Positions 50,351-58,929 are shown, counted from the stretch's first letter. The stretch is DNA of 64,000 bases from Gordonia asplenii (GCF_012933505.1 NZ_JABBNB010000019.1:55737-119736); one strand, 5' to 3'. Program-made: numbers and translations. Notes: generated by a model from the sequence alone, not told the origin.

Positions 50351-51271
50351 TCACAACATCGACGTTTGCGCGATCAGAGTGTCCACGAACGCCTTCGCCG
50401 TCTGGCTGGTGGCCCGTGGGCCTCGGGTCACCACATTGATCTGACGGACCGCCCACGGCTCGTCGAGAGTGCGCACGAGCATCGACGAGTCGGCTGCCGC
50501 GGTGATCATCCGTTGCGGCACAACGGTTATGCCGAGGCCCGCGCGGACCATGCCCAACGCGACCTCGCCGGTTCGGACGACGTGGCGCAGGTTGGCCGGC
50601 CGGCCCAGTCGCTGGGCAACGTGCTCGAATGCCGACGCCATCGTCGCCGTGGCGATCAGCTCGTGATCGGCCAGGTCGCGGTAGGTGAGCGATTCTCGGT
50701 CGGCGAGCGGGTGACCGATCGGCAGCACAGCTACCAGTGGCTCGCTGGCCAGCAGCCGGGTGTCACCGTCGAGCGGCCCCGACGTGCCGACGCGGGCGAA
50801 GACCCCGACGTCGCATTCGCCTGCCGAGATGTGACGGATCACCTCGGCGTTGTCCATCTCCTGCAGCGATAGATCGACCAGCGGTCGTTCGGCGACGAAC
50901 GCGCTGACTACCGGCGCGAGCAGATCGATGATGACCGAGTGTGCCGCGGCGACCACCAGCCGTCCTTCGACTTCTTCGCTGACCCTGGACAATTCCGCAA
51001 CCAACGCATCCAATTCGGCGAGGATCGAGCGGGCATAGCGTTCGAGCACCGTGCCGGCCGCGGTGGCGACCACGCCGTCGCGGCCACGCTCCAGCAGACT
51101 CACGCCGACCAGGTCCTCGAGCGCCTGAATTCGCTTAGTCGCGGTCGACGGCGCGATGTATTCGCGTTCGGCCGCCAAGCCGATCTGGCGTTCCTCGATC
51201 GCCGAGACGAACAACCGCAGACTGAACGCGTCGATCTGGCGAATCATGTGCAGCCGGTTGAACGATCCCAT
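50351..51271 (-). CDS. LysR family regulator of the acyl-CoA operon
   Basis: The product has 306 residues. N-terminus GSFNRLHMIRQIDAFSLRLFVSAIEERQIGLAA, with STATKRIQALEDLVGVSLL for DNA recognition, as in its paralogue at 40123. The effector domain starts about residue 95. ATG at 51271; upstream codons of the frame are not protein-like. It is divergent from the acyl-CoA dehydrogenase operon across 357 bp. That gap holds a LysR-type box at 51504-51524 and otherwise no gene. The likely direct regulator of the 51629-58870 operon. Confidence 0.9.
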   Translation of the reverse strand: MGSFNRLHMIRQIDAFSLRLFVSAIEERQIGLAAEREYIAPSTATKRIQALEDLVGVSLLERGRDGVVATAAGTVLERYARSILAELDALVAELSRVSEEVEGRLVVAAAHSVIIDLLAPVVSAFVAERPLVDLSLQEMDNAEVIRHISAGECDVGVFARVGTSGPLDGDTRLLASEPLVAVLPIGHPLADRESLTYRDLADHELIATATMASAFEHVAQRLGRPANLRHVVRTGEVALGMVRAGLGITVVPQRMITAAADSSMLVRTLDEPWAVRQINVVTRGPRATSQTAKAFVDTLIAQTSML

Positions 51272-51503
51272 GGTCAGTTCAGCATAGTCGACGCTATATG
51301 GCGGGGTATGCGACTCGAGTTCGTAGGGCAATCTGAACATATCGCCACCGCCGCACGATTGGCCGGCGAAGTGCTTGACGCGGTCGGGTGAGGTATGTGC
51401 TGGGCAGATCTCCCGCCTGCACGACGTGGCGCGATCGGAAGGCGGGCGAGCGCGGAGAACCGCGGCCATAGTCGCAAAAATAGCCTGTGACCTGCTGAAA
51501 TGC

Positions 51504-51524
51504 CGATTCGATCAGCGTGAATCG
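51504..51524 (+). promoter_or_regulatory. LysR-type box CGATTC-N9-GAATCG upstream of the acyl-CoA dehydrogenase operon
   Basis: CGATTC-N9-GAATCG, the same 21-bp layout as at 46158, containing T-N11-A. TTGACG (51529-51534) follows within five bases. It lies 105 bp before the ATG at 51629 and in the LysR divergent region. The activator is probably the product of the gene at 50351. Confidence 0.62.
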
Positions 51525-51628
51525 AGGGTTGACGAATGACCACTTGGTTTGCCCCGCGAAGCGATTTACGTTGAATACATCGCCGGACGTGGCCCACGTC
51601 ATACGCAGATTGAGAAAGCGAGAAACGC

Positions 51629-52783
51629 ATGATCCCCAATTTCCTGAACGAAGACCAGCAGGCATGGCTCGACGTAGTCAATGATTTCATGGACAACGAA
51701 ATCACCGTCGAATACGTGCGCCATTGCGACGAGAATCGGGAATACCCCTACGAGGCATACGAAAAGATCGCCAAGCAGGGGTGGCTGGGTATTCTGTTCC
51801 CCGAGGAGATGGGCGGATCCGGTGGCACCATCTTCGACTACTCGCTGATGGCCGAGGGATTGGGCAAATTCGGCTTCGACTTCGCCTGTTCGGTGCTGGT
51901 GCCGACCTTCACCGCGATGAATATCCTCAAGTTCGGCACCAAGGAACAGCAGGAGCGCTACGTCAAGCCGTTCATCGACGGTGACATCCGCTTCTCGGTG
52001 TCGATCTCCGAGCCCGACGCCGGGTCGGACGCCTTCAACACCAAGACCCGCGCACGCCGCGACGAGAACGGCGACTGGATCATCACCGGCTCCAAGCTGT
52101 GGTGCTCCGGCGCAGCGGCCGACAACACGGTGATCGCGATGCTGGTCCGCACCGATACCTCGGACAAGCACAATGGGCTGTCGGTGCTGCTGATTCCAAA
52201 CGACACCCCCGGTCTGGTCATCAACAAGCTGCCGACTCTCTCGCGGCACGCGACCGGCACGACGGAGATCTTCCTGGACAACGTCAAGGTCCCGGCCGAC
52301 GCCATCCTGGGCGAAGAAGGCCAGGGCCACAAGGTGATCACCGACCACCTCGAACTGGAGCGCTGCGCTGTCGCGTGCGCCTACACCGGCAACGCGCAGG
52401 AGGCCGTCGACAATGCGAACCGGTACGCGCATCAGCGCACCCAGTTCGGCAAGCCGATCCGCGAGTTCCAGGTCCTCAAGCACATGCTCGCCGAGAACCA
52501 GACCCGCGTCGACGCCGCCCGTCTGCTCTGCTACCGCGCCGCGGCCATCAAGGCCGAAGGCATCCCGGCCGCGCGGGAGACGTCGATGGCCAAGCTGTAC
52601 GCGTCGGAGACGCTCAAGCAGTGCGCGTTGGATGGGATGCAGATCCTCGGCGGATACGCCAACCTGCCCGAAGGCGACATGGAGCGCTACCTGCGGGAAA
52701 GCATTCAGTGCACCATCGGTGGCGGCACCTCGCAGATCCAGCGCACCATCATCGCCAAGTCGATGCGTCTGACCAACGTCTAA
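51629..52783 (+). CDS. Acyl-CoA dehydrogenase
   Basis: This 384-residue FAD enzyme has the expected acyl-CoA dehydrogenase segments: SISEPDAGSD, GSKLWCSGA, TGTTEIFLDNVKVP, RTQFGKPI and CALDGMQILGG. The C-terminal stretch is IGGGTSQIQRTIIAKS, with Gly where short- and medium-chain dehydrogenases have the catalytic Glu (Y-E-G-T). The active-site base may lie elsewhere, as in isovaleryl- and long-chain enzymes. It would introduce an alpha,beta double bond. First gene of a seven-gene operon with a LysR box upstream. Confidence 0.9.
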   Translation: MIPNFLNEDQQAWLDVVNDFMDNEITVEYVRHCDENREYPYEAYEKIAKQGWLGILFPEEMGGSGGTIFDYSLMAEGLGKFGFDFACSVLVPTFTAMNILKFGTKEQQERYVKPFIDGDIRFSVSISEPDAGSDAFNTKTRARRDENGDWIITGSKLWCSGAAADNTVIAMLVRTDTSDKHNGLSVLLIPNDTPGLVINKLPTLSRHATGTTEIFLDNVKVPADAILGEEGQGHKVITDHLELERCAVACAYTGNAQEAVDNANRYAHQRTQFGKPIREFQVLKHMLAENQTRVDAARLLCYRAAAIKAEGIPAARETSMAKLYASETLKQCALDGMQILGGYANLPEGDMERYLRESIQCTIGGGTSQIQRTIIAKSMRLTNV

Positions 52784-52814
52784 CCCCGATTACCGCAGCC
52801 CTAGGAGCAACACT

Positions 52815-53333
52815 ATGACCACTTCGACGAACCTCACCATCGACAAAGACATCGACATGCCACTCGACGAGATCGAGGTCGGGCGGGTATTCCGCAGCGG
52901 CGGGCGCACCATTACCGAGACCGATGTCGTCAATTACTGCGCGCTGACCGGTAACTGGATCGAAATCCATTCCAACAAGCACTACGCCGAGCAGACGCGC
53001 TTCAAAGAGCGTCTCGTCCAGGGATCGTTGACCTATTCGGTCATGACCGGACTGATCACCTTCGGACCCTCGATCCAGGCCAACTACGGCATCAACAATC
53101 TTCGTTACCTCACTCCGGTGCACATCAACGACACCATCTATGTCACCGCAGAGGTCATCGCCAAGAAGGATAAGGACGAGAAGTTCGGAGTTATCACCCT
53201 GCTGATGAAGGCTCTCAATCAGGATGGCTATGTGTGCCAGAAGAGCGAATGGAGCCTGTTGATGCTGCGCAAGCGTGAAGACCTCGAGGCCCTTGTCGGC
53301 GCCTCGCTGCCGACCGAACGCCCGAAGGACTGA
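52815..53333 (+). CDS. MaoC-like hotdog-fold hydratase
   Basis: The product has 172 residues. It matches R-specific enoyl-CoA hydratases (ITETDVVNYCALTGNWIEIHSNKHYAEQTRFKERLVQGSLTYSVMTGL). The active-site pair is normally D-x4-H; here the His is present but the Asp position is Asn (GNWIEIH). It may therefore be a weak hydratase, or act on an unusual substrate, or be structural. It directly follows the acyl-CoA dehydrogenase (31 bp) and precedes two CoA-transferases. Function by context: hydration of the enoyl-CoA. Confidence 0.83.
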   Translation: MTTSTNLTIDKDIDMPLDEIEVGRVFRSGGRTITETDVVNYCALTGNWIEIHSNKHYAEQTRFKERLVQGSLTYSVMTGLITFGPSIQANYGINNLRYLTPVHINDTIYVTAEVIAKKDKDEKFGVITLLMKALNQDGYVCQKSEWSLLMLRKREDLEALVGASLPTERPKD

Positions 53334-53340
53334 ACAGACA

Positions 53341-54540
53341 ATGAGTGGACCGCTCGACGGCGTTCGGATCCTCGACCTGACGTCGAATTTCATGGGACCG
53401 TACGCGGCGCTGTTGCTCGCCGACGCCGGTGCCGACGTCTGCAAAGTCGAGGCGCCGTCGGGCGACACCACTCGGGGCGTCGGGCCCCGACGTAACCCGG
53501 GAATGAGCGCGATCTTCCTGCACCTTAACCGGAACAAGCGCAGCATCGTCCTGGACCTCAAAGCCGACGCGGGCCGCGCCGCACTGCACCGGATGGTGCG
53601 CGACGCCGACGTCCTGATGTACAGCCTGCGGCCGGCGGCGATGGCGCGACTCGGGCTGTCCTACGCCGACGTCGCCGCGCTCAACCCACGGCTGATCTAT
53701 TGCGGCGCTTTCGGTTTCGGGCAGAACGGACCCTACGCAGACCGCCCGGCGTACGACGACCTGATCCAGGCAGCGGTCGGGATGCCGGTGCTCCAGGCCC
53801 GTAAGTCCGGACCACCGGACTACGTGGCCACGGCCATCGCCGACCGCGTGGTCGGCATGGCCATGTCGAACGCTGTCACCATGGCCTTGTACCGACGCGA
53901 GAAGAGCGGGCGCGGACAGGAAGTCCAAGTACCGATGTTCGAGACGTTCGCCCACTTCGTCATGGGAGATCACCTGTACGGCAAGACTTTTGAGCCGCCA
54001 CTGGGTGAGACTGGATATGCGCGGATGATGAACGCCGACCGCAGACCGTACGCGACGCGCGACGGCTACCTGGGCATCAACGTCTATACGGACCGACACT
54101 GGCAGCGGTTCTTCGAGGTCACCGGGCACCCGGAGATGAACGACGATCCACGATTCGCCGACATCCACGGCCGGACCGCGAACATCGGTGAGCTGTATGC
54201 CTACTTGGCCGAGGTTCTCGCGACGCGCTCGACCACCGAATGGGTCCAGATCCTCACCGAGGCGGACATTCCGGCGATCCCGATGAACACACCGGACTCG
54301 CTGATCGATGATCCCCATATGAAGGACGTCGGCTTCTTCATCGACGAGGACCATCCCAGCGAGGGACGCATCAGATCCCTCGGCATCGCCCAGACCTGGA
54401 GCGAGGATCAGCCGGAGATCCGCCATCCGGCGCCGCGGCTGGGTGAACACACCGTAGAACTGTTGCGGGAGTACAACTTCGACGCCGACGAGATCGCCGG
54501 CCTGATCGACTCCGGCGCCGCTCGCACCGCGGGCGATTGA
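53341..54540 (+). CDS. CaiB/BaiF CoA-transferase (first of a tandem pair)
   Basis: This 399-residue class III CoA-transferase starts GPLDGVRILDLTSNFMGPYAALLLADAGADVCKVE. The catalytic Asp is present in the AYDDLIQAAVG segment after FGFGQNGPYADRP. ATG at 53341, eight bases after the hydratase stop. It would activate an acid by moving CoA from a donor such as succinyl-CoA or another pathway thioester. Together with the gene at 54581 it may form a heteromeric transferase. Acceptor and donor cannot be named. Confidence 0.9.
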   Translation: MSGPLDGVRILDLTSNFMGPYAALLLADAGADVCKVEAPSGDTTRGVGPRRNPGMSAIFLHLNRNKRSIVLDLKADAGRAALHRMVRDADVLMYSLRPAAMARLGLSYADVAALNPRLIYCGAFGFGQNGPYADRPAYDDLIQAAVGMPVLQARKSGPPDYVATAIADRVVGMAMSNAVTMALYRREKSGRGQEVQVPMFETFAHFVMGDHLYGKTFEPPLGETGYARMMNADRRPYATRDGYLGINVYTDRHWQRFFEVTGHPEMNDDPRFADIHGRTANIGELYAYLAEVLATRSTTEWVQILTEADIPAIPMNTPDSLIDDPHMKDVGFFIDEDHPSEGRIRSLGIAQTWSEDQPEIRHPAPRLGEHTVELLREYNFDADEIAGLIDSGAARTAGD

Positions 54541-54580
54541 CCCACGCAGTACCGACATCCGAGCTGAATTGGAGACAGCG

Positions 54581-55726
54581 ATGATCGCAGAGGGACCATT
54601 GAGCGGCATCACCGTCGTCGAACTGGGCGATAGCGCATCGGCGCCCTTCGCCGGAAAGATCCTCGCGGAATTGGGTGCTGAGGTCTGGAAGGTCGAACGG
54701 CCGAGCGGTGATTCGTCACGCGGCTGGGGACCCAGCGAATGGAAGGGCGACGGGGCGGCATTCCACGCCCTCAATCGCGGCAAACGATTCATCGGCGTCG
54801 ACATCAAGGATCAGACGCAGCGCAACGAGTTGCAGCGGCTCATCGATCAAGCCGACGTGTTCATCCACAATCTTCGGCCGGGGTCGGCGGCGAACTACGA
54901 GCTCGACGCCGACAGCCTGCGGGCAACCAATCCCGAACTGATCTACTGCGAGCTCGGCGCCTTCGGACACGCCGGTCCGCTCAACACTCAGGGCGGTTAC
55001 GACCCGCTGATGCAGGCGTTCTCCGGGATCATGAGCATCACCGGTGAGCACGGCCAACCACCGGTCCGGGCCGGGGTGTCGATCGTCGACTTCGGCGCCG
55101 GGATGTGGTCGGTCATCGGGATTCTCGCCGCACTGCATCGTCGCGACGTCAAGCACACCGGCTCGGCGGTGAACACGTCGCTGCTGGAAACCGCCATCGC
55201 CTGGATGTCGGTCGGTGTCGCAGGCTTCGGGGCGGACGGGAATGCGGGGGAGCGGCACGGTTCGGGCGTCGCTTTCATCGTTCCCCACCGTGCGTTCACC
55301 GTCGCCGACGGCGACCTGGTGGTGAGCTGCGCCAACGACTCCTTGTTCGCCAAGCTGTGCAAGGCACTCGATCATCCGGAGTGGGCCGTCGACGACAAAT
55401 TCGCCACCAACGCGGGTCGGCTGCGCAATCGCGCGGAAATCGACGGCCTGATCGGCGCGGTGCTGGCCGACCACACACGCGCGCACTGGCAAGAACGACT
55501 CGCGGAGTTCGGCATTCCCATCGCGCCGATTCAGACGACCGACGAGATGGTGGGCCACGAGCAGACCCGCGCGCTGGGCATCATCAATCCTGCTGCCGAC
55601 GACGAGTTGCCGATCGTCGGCTTGCCGATCTCGTTCGACGGAAAGCGGCCCGGCCCGTTGCACGCGGTGCGCCCAGTCGGTCACGACAACGACAGCCTGC
55701 GTGCCGCGGTCCGAACCAGACGTTGA
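54581..55726 (+). CDS. CaiB/BaiF CoA-transferase (second of a tandem pair)
   Basis: This 381-residue class III CoA-transferase starts GPLSGITVVELGDSASAPFAGKILAELGAEVWKVERP. The catalytic Asp is present in GGYDPLMQAFSG after LGAFGHAGPLNTQ. ATG 54581 with GGAGACAGCG upstream; a TTG four codons earlier is possible. It follows the first CoA-transferase by 40 bp. The two proteins differ clearly in sequence, so they are not a recent duplication. Paired CaiB-type subunits occur in benzylsuccinate and related CoA-transferases. Confidence 0.9.
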   Translation: MIAEGPLSGITVVELGDSASAPFAGKILAELGAEVWKVERPSGDSSRGWGPSEWKGDGAAFHALNRGKRFIGVDIKDQTQRNELQRLIDQADVFIHNLRPGSAANYELDADSLRATNPELIYCELGAFGHAGPLNTQGGYDPLMQAFSGIMSITGEHGQPPVRAGVSIVDFGAGMWSVIGILAALHRRDVKHTGSAVNTSLLETAIAWMSVGVAGFGADGNAGERHGSGVAFIVPHRAFTVADGDLVVSCANDSLFAKLCKALDHPEWAVDDKFATNAGRLRNRAEIDGLIGAVLADHTRAHWQERLAEFGIPIAPIQTTDEMVGHEQTRALGIINPAADDELPIVGLPISFDGKRPGPLHAVRPVGHDNDSLRAAVRTRR

Positions 55727-55804
55727 CGCCGAGCGCTCAGTTCAACGCGCGCAACAACATTCACACATATTGCAGCTTGCAGTTCTTCGGAAAGAGAGCA
55801 CAGC

Positions 55805-57163
55805 ATGAAGACGGTCCGTATCGGATCTGGTAGCGGGTTTTGGGGCGACAATCTCGACCCCGCGATCGAGATCGCCAAACACGGCGACGTTCAGTATCTG
55901 GCTTACGACTTCCTCGGTGAGCCGACCATCCCGACGTTGCAGAAGATGCAGCGTAAGGATCCCAGCCGGGGTTTCGTGCCGTCGATCCGTGCGGTGGTGC
56001 GCGGCGTCTTGCCGATCTGCTTGGACAAAGGCATCAAGATCCTGACCAATGCGGGTGCGGCGAACCCGTCGGCGTGTGCGGACAGCATCATCGCCGCCGC
56101 CAAGGAAGTCGGCATCACGAAGCTGAAGGTCGGTATCGTGACCACCAACGACGTCCAGCAGAAGGTCGAGGAGCTGCTCGATCGCGGAGTCGAATTCACC
56201 AACCTCGACAACGGCGACACCGATCTGGGTCGGGTCCGCGACCGGATCGTCGGCTCGTACGTGTACTCGGGGGCGTACGGCTACGTCGAAGCGTTGGAAG
56301 CGGGCTGCGACATCATCATCTCCGACCGCGCTACCGACGACGCCGCCATCCTCGCCCCACTGGTCTACGAATTCGGCTGGAAATGGGATGAGTGGGACAG
56401 TCTTGCCGTCGGCATCCTGGCCGGCCATCTGATCGAGTGCGGCGCCGCATGTAGCGGAGGAATCTCGAGCCTGTGGCGGGAGGTCCCCGAGCCGTGGAAT
56501 ATCGGCTACCCGATTGCTGAGGTACACGAGAACGGCGACCTGTTCATCACCAAGGTCGACGGCACCGGCGGCGTCGTCAACAAGGTGACATTGACCGAGC
56601 ATCTGCTCTACGAGGTGCACGATCCCGGCAACTACCTGATGCCCGAGGTGATCACCGACTTCACCCACGTGGAGATGGACGAGGTCGCCAAGGATCGCGT
56701 AAAGGTGTGGGGCGCAAAGGGAAAGCCACGCCCGACCACCCTCAAGGCGGGAATCGCCTACATGGACGGATTCATCGGCGAAGCCGAGTCGTCGGTGACC
56801 TGGCCCGACGCGGTAGCCAAGGCGCAACGGTCCATCGAGATCATCGGCAAGCGGCTGGAGATGGTGCAGCTCGACGCCGAGGAACTGCGGTTCGACATGA
56901 TCGGTGTCAACTCGTGTCACTGGTCGGCGGCGCCTGCGCCGGACCCCGACATCAACGAGGTGCGCGTGCGAGTCGCAGCCAAGTGCGCGACTCGTGCCGA
57001 GGCGGGCAAGGTCGCACGTGAGTGCGTGATGCTCATGGGTACCGGCCCGATCGGCTCGACCGGGCAACTCAACACCCCGCCGCCACGCGAAGTCTTCGCC
57101 TTGTGGCCCACGCTGATCGACCGCGAGGAGATCAGCCAGACCGTCGAGACCAGGGAGCTGTAA
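55805..57163 (+). CDS. AtuA family protein (acyclic terpene utilization, DUF1446)
   Basis: The product has 452 residues. Family features: VRIGSGSGFWGDNLDPAIEIAKHGDVQYLAYDFLGE at the start, LTNAGAANPSACADSII, and DRATDDAAILAPLVYEF in the middle. AtuA is required for growth of Pseudomonas on citronellol and geraniol, but its reaction is not established. Usually it is linked to geranyl-CoA carboxylase; no biotin carboxylase is seen in this window. The separate C-terminal domain is encoded by the next gene, six bases away. Confidence 0.88.
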   Translation: MKTVRIGSGSGFWGDNLDPAIEIAKHGDVQYLAYDFLGEPTIPTLQKMQRKDPSRGFVPSIRAVVRGVLPICLDKGIKILTNAGAANPSACADSIIAAAKEVGITKLKVGIVTTNDVQQKVEELLDRGVEFTNLDNGDTDLGRVRDRIVGSYVYSGAYGYVEALEAGCDIIISDRATDDAAILAPLVYEFGWKWDEWDSLAVGILAGHLIECGAACSGGISSLWREVPEPWNIGYPIAEVHENGDLFITKVDGTGGVVNKVTLTEHLLYEVHDPGNYLMPEVITDFTHVEMDEVAKDRVKVWGAKGKPRPTTLKAGIAYMDGFIGEAESSVTWPDAVAKAQRSIEIIGKRLEMVQLDAEELRFDMIGVNSCHWSAAPAPDPDINEVRVRVAAKCATRAEAGKVARECVMLMGTGPIGSTGQLNTPPPREVFALWPTLIDREEISQTVETREL

Positions 57164-57169
57164 CACATC

Positions 57170-57511
57170 ATGAGCCGAATTCAGTTGAAAGACTTGGCCT
57201 TTGCCCGATCCGGCGACAAGGGTGACATCTGCAATATCGCGGTGATCGCGAAGGAGCCGCGCTTCTATCCGTTGATTCTCGAATATCTGACCGAGGACGC
57301 GGTCAAGGACTTCTTCGGCGACATGGTCAAGGGCGAGGTCAATCGCTACGAGGTGCGGACCTTGGACGCCATGAATTTCGTGTTGCGCAACGCACTCGGC
57401 GGCGGCGCCACCCGCAGCCTCCGCGCCGACTTCACCGGTAAGACCATGTGTCAGGCGCTGCTGCGGATCGAGTTCGACGTCGCAGAGAACGATCTGCAGT
57501 TGATGCACTGA
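57170..57511 (+). CDS. AtuA C-terminal-domain partner protein
   Basis: The product has 113 residues and matches the small domain found at the C-terminus of many AtuA proteins (KDLAFARSGDKGDICNIAVIAKEPRFYPLILEYLT and the late NALGGGATRSLRADFTGKT). Here it is a separate gene, six bases after the larger AtuA gene, and presumably forms a complex with it. Of its three Cys residues, none forms an obvious metal site. Function follows AtuA and is unknown at the chemical level. Confidence 0.85.
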   Translation: MSRIQLKDLAFARSGDKGDICNIAVIAKEPRFYPLILEYLTEDAVKDFFGDMVKGEVNRYEVRTLDAMNFVLRNALGGGATRSLRADFTGKTMCQALLRIEFDVAENDLQLMH

Positions 57512-57539
57512 GGCAATTCCCGTCGGGTTGGTCGACCCC

Positions 57540-57630
57540 TGTTGGTTTCGACTCGGCTACGCCTCGCTCAACCAGCGGGGGGAGCGTCACCAGCGCCCAT
57601 TCCGCTGGTCGAGCGTGTCGAAACCACCGC
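57540..57630. repeat. Dispersed repeat inside an operon
   Basis: GGTTTCGACTCGGCTACGCC and CTCGCTCAACCAGCGG are followed by GGTCGAGCGTGTCGAAACC. This copy separates the AtuA partner from the thiolase gene (177-bp gap), the largest gap in an otherwise tight operon. It may form an intra-operon hairpin. Confidence 0.6.
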
Positions 57631-57688
57631 GAGCAGAATTCGTAACTGCTTCGAAGCACAACAACTTTTCCGATTGAGAGACACCCAA

Positions 57689-58870
57689 ATGAGCGACAAA
57701 GCACAAGTGATCGGCGTCAGTATGGTGAAATTCGCCAAACCGGGCGCGAATGACCCCTATGAAGTAATGGGCGCCAACGCGATTCGCGGCGCGCTCGCAG
57801 ACGCGGGCATCGACTACAGCGAGGTGCAGCAGGCGTTCGCCGGGTATGTCTACGGGGACAGCACCTGCGGTCAGCGTGCCGTGTATTCCGTGGGAATGAG
57901 CGGTATTCCGGTCTTCAACCTGAACAACTACTGCGCCTCGGGGTCGTCGGCCCTGCTGCTCGCCCGACAGGCGGTCGAGGCCGGCATCGTCGACTGCGCG
58001 CTCGCATTCGGATTCGAGGAGATGAAGCCGGGCGCGTTGGGCAGTGCTTTCGCCGACCGCACCTCCCCGGTCGGCTGGATTCACGAGCTGCGAGCCGAGT
58101 TGCACCCCGAGCTGCCGACTGACGCGCCTCGAGCGATCCAGGCGTTCGGCGGGGCGGGCTGGGAGTACGTCAACCGGTACGGAGCCAACCCCGACATCTT
58201 CGCTCGCGTCGCGGTGAAGTCGCGGACCCATGCGGGAAACAACCCGTATGCGCTGTTCACCAAGCCGTTGACGGTGGAGCAAGTGATGGAAGCACCGACG
58301 CTGTTCCCCTATATGACGCGCTTCATGGCGTGTCCGCCGACGTGCGGGGCGGCAGCGGCCGTCGTCGTCAGCAAGGCTTTCGCGCGCAAGCACGGCATCA
58401 CCAACGGCGTCGAGATCGTCGGTCAGTCGATGACCACCGACACCGAGGTCACCAAGACCGACCTGATCAACCTCGTCGGAGCGGATATGACCCGGCGGGC
58501 TGCAGCCGAGGTGTACGAGACCGCCGGGCTCGGGCCCGAAGACGTCGATGTCGTCGAACTCCACGACTGCTTCACGCCCAACGAAGTGATCAGCTACGAG
58601 GGCTTGGGGCTGTGCGGCGAGGGAGAAGCCGAGAAATTCATCCTCAACGGAGACAACACCTACGGCGGCAAGTATGTCGTCAATCCCTCCGGCGGACTGA
58701 TGTCGAAGGGGCATCCCCTCGGTGCCACCGGGTTGGCGCAATGCGCCGAACTCGTCTGGCACCTACGCGGGACGGCGGGGGAGCGCCAAGTAGAGAATGC
58801 TCGAGTCGGCCTGCAGCACAATATCGGGCTCGGCGGCGCCTGTGTGGTAACCATGTACCGATCGGCATAG
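57689..58870 (+). CDS. Thiolase, SCP-x/lipid-transfer type
   Basis: The product has 393 residues and keeps the thiolase active sites: nucleophile Cys in NNYCASGSSALLLARQ, His in ELHDCFTPNE, and HPLGATG near the end. These features are those of the SCP-x thiolases, which cleave branched-chain 3-ketoacyl-CoAs. It differs from the thiolase-like protein at 26849, which lacks them. ATG at 57689. It is the last gene of the operon and ends before a strong terminator. It would release acetyl- or propionyl-CoA from the beta-keto product of the pathway. Confidence 0.88.
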   Translation: MSDKAQVIGVSMVKFAKPGANDPYEVMGANAIRGALADAGIDYSEVQQAFAGYVYGDSTCGQRAVYSVGMSGIPVFNLNNYCASGSSALLLARQAVEAGIVDCALAFGFEEMKPGALGSAFADRTSPVGWIHELRAELHPELPTDAPRAIQAFGGAGWEYVNRYGANPDIFARVAVKSRTHAGNNPYALFTKPLTVEQVMEAPTLFPYMTRFMACPPTCGAAAAVVVSKAFARKHGITNGVEIVGQSMTTDTEVTKTDLINLVGADMTRRAAAEVYETAGLGPEDVDVVELHDCFTPNEVISYEGLGLCGEGEAEKFILNGDNTYGGKYVVNPSGGLMSKGHPLGATGLAQCAELVWHLRGTAGERQVENARVGLQHNIGLGGACVVTMYRSA

Positions 58871-58891
58871 ACGGAATTCGTCGACGACGAC

Positions 58892-58929
58892 AGAACACGG
58901 AGAGGTCCTATTCCTCTCCGTGTTCTTTT
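58892..58929 (+). terminator. Rho-independent terminator after the thiolase gene
   Basis: AGAACACGGAGAGG, loop TCCTATT, CCTCTCCGTGTTCT, then TTTG. This 14-bp perfect stem ends the seven-gene operon 21 bp beyond the thiolase stop. The transporter that follows must have its own promoter in the remaining ~200 bp, where I see no clear box. Confidence 0.9.

Noticed and set aside
55742..57508. Minus-strand open frame of nearly 590 codons opposite atuA and its partner
   Set aside because: It lies fully antisense to two recognisable genes. Such frames are common shadows in high-GC DNA and the translation has no recognisable domain.
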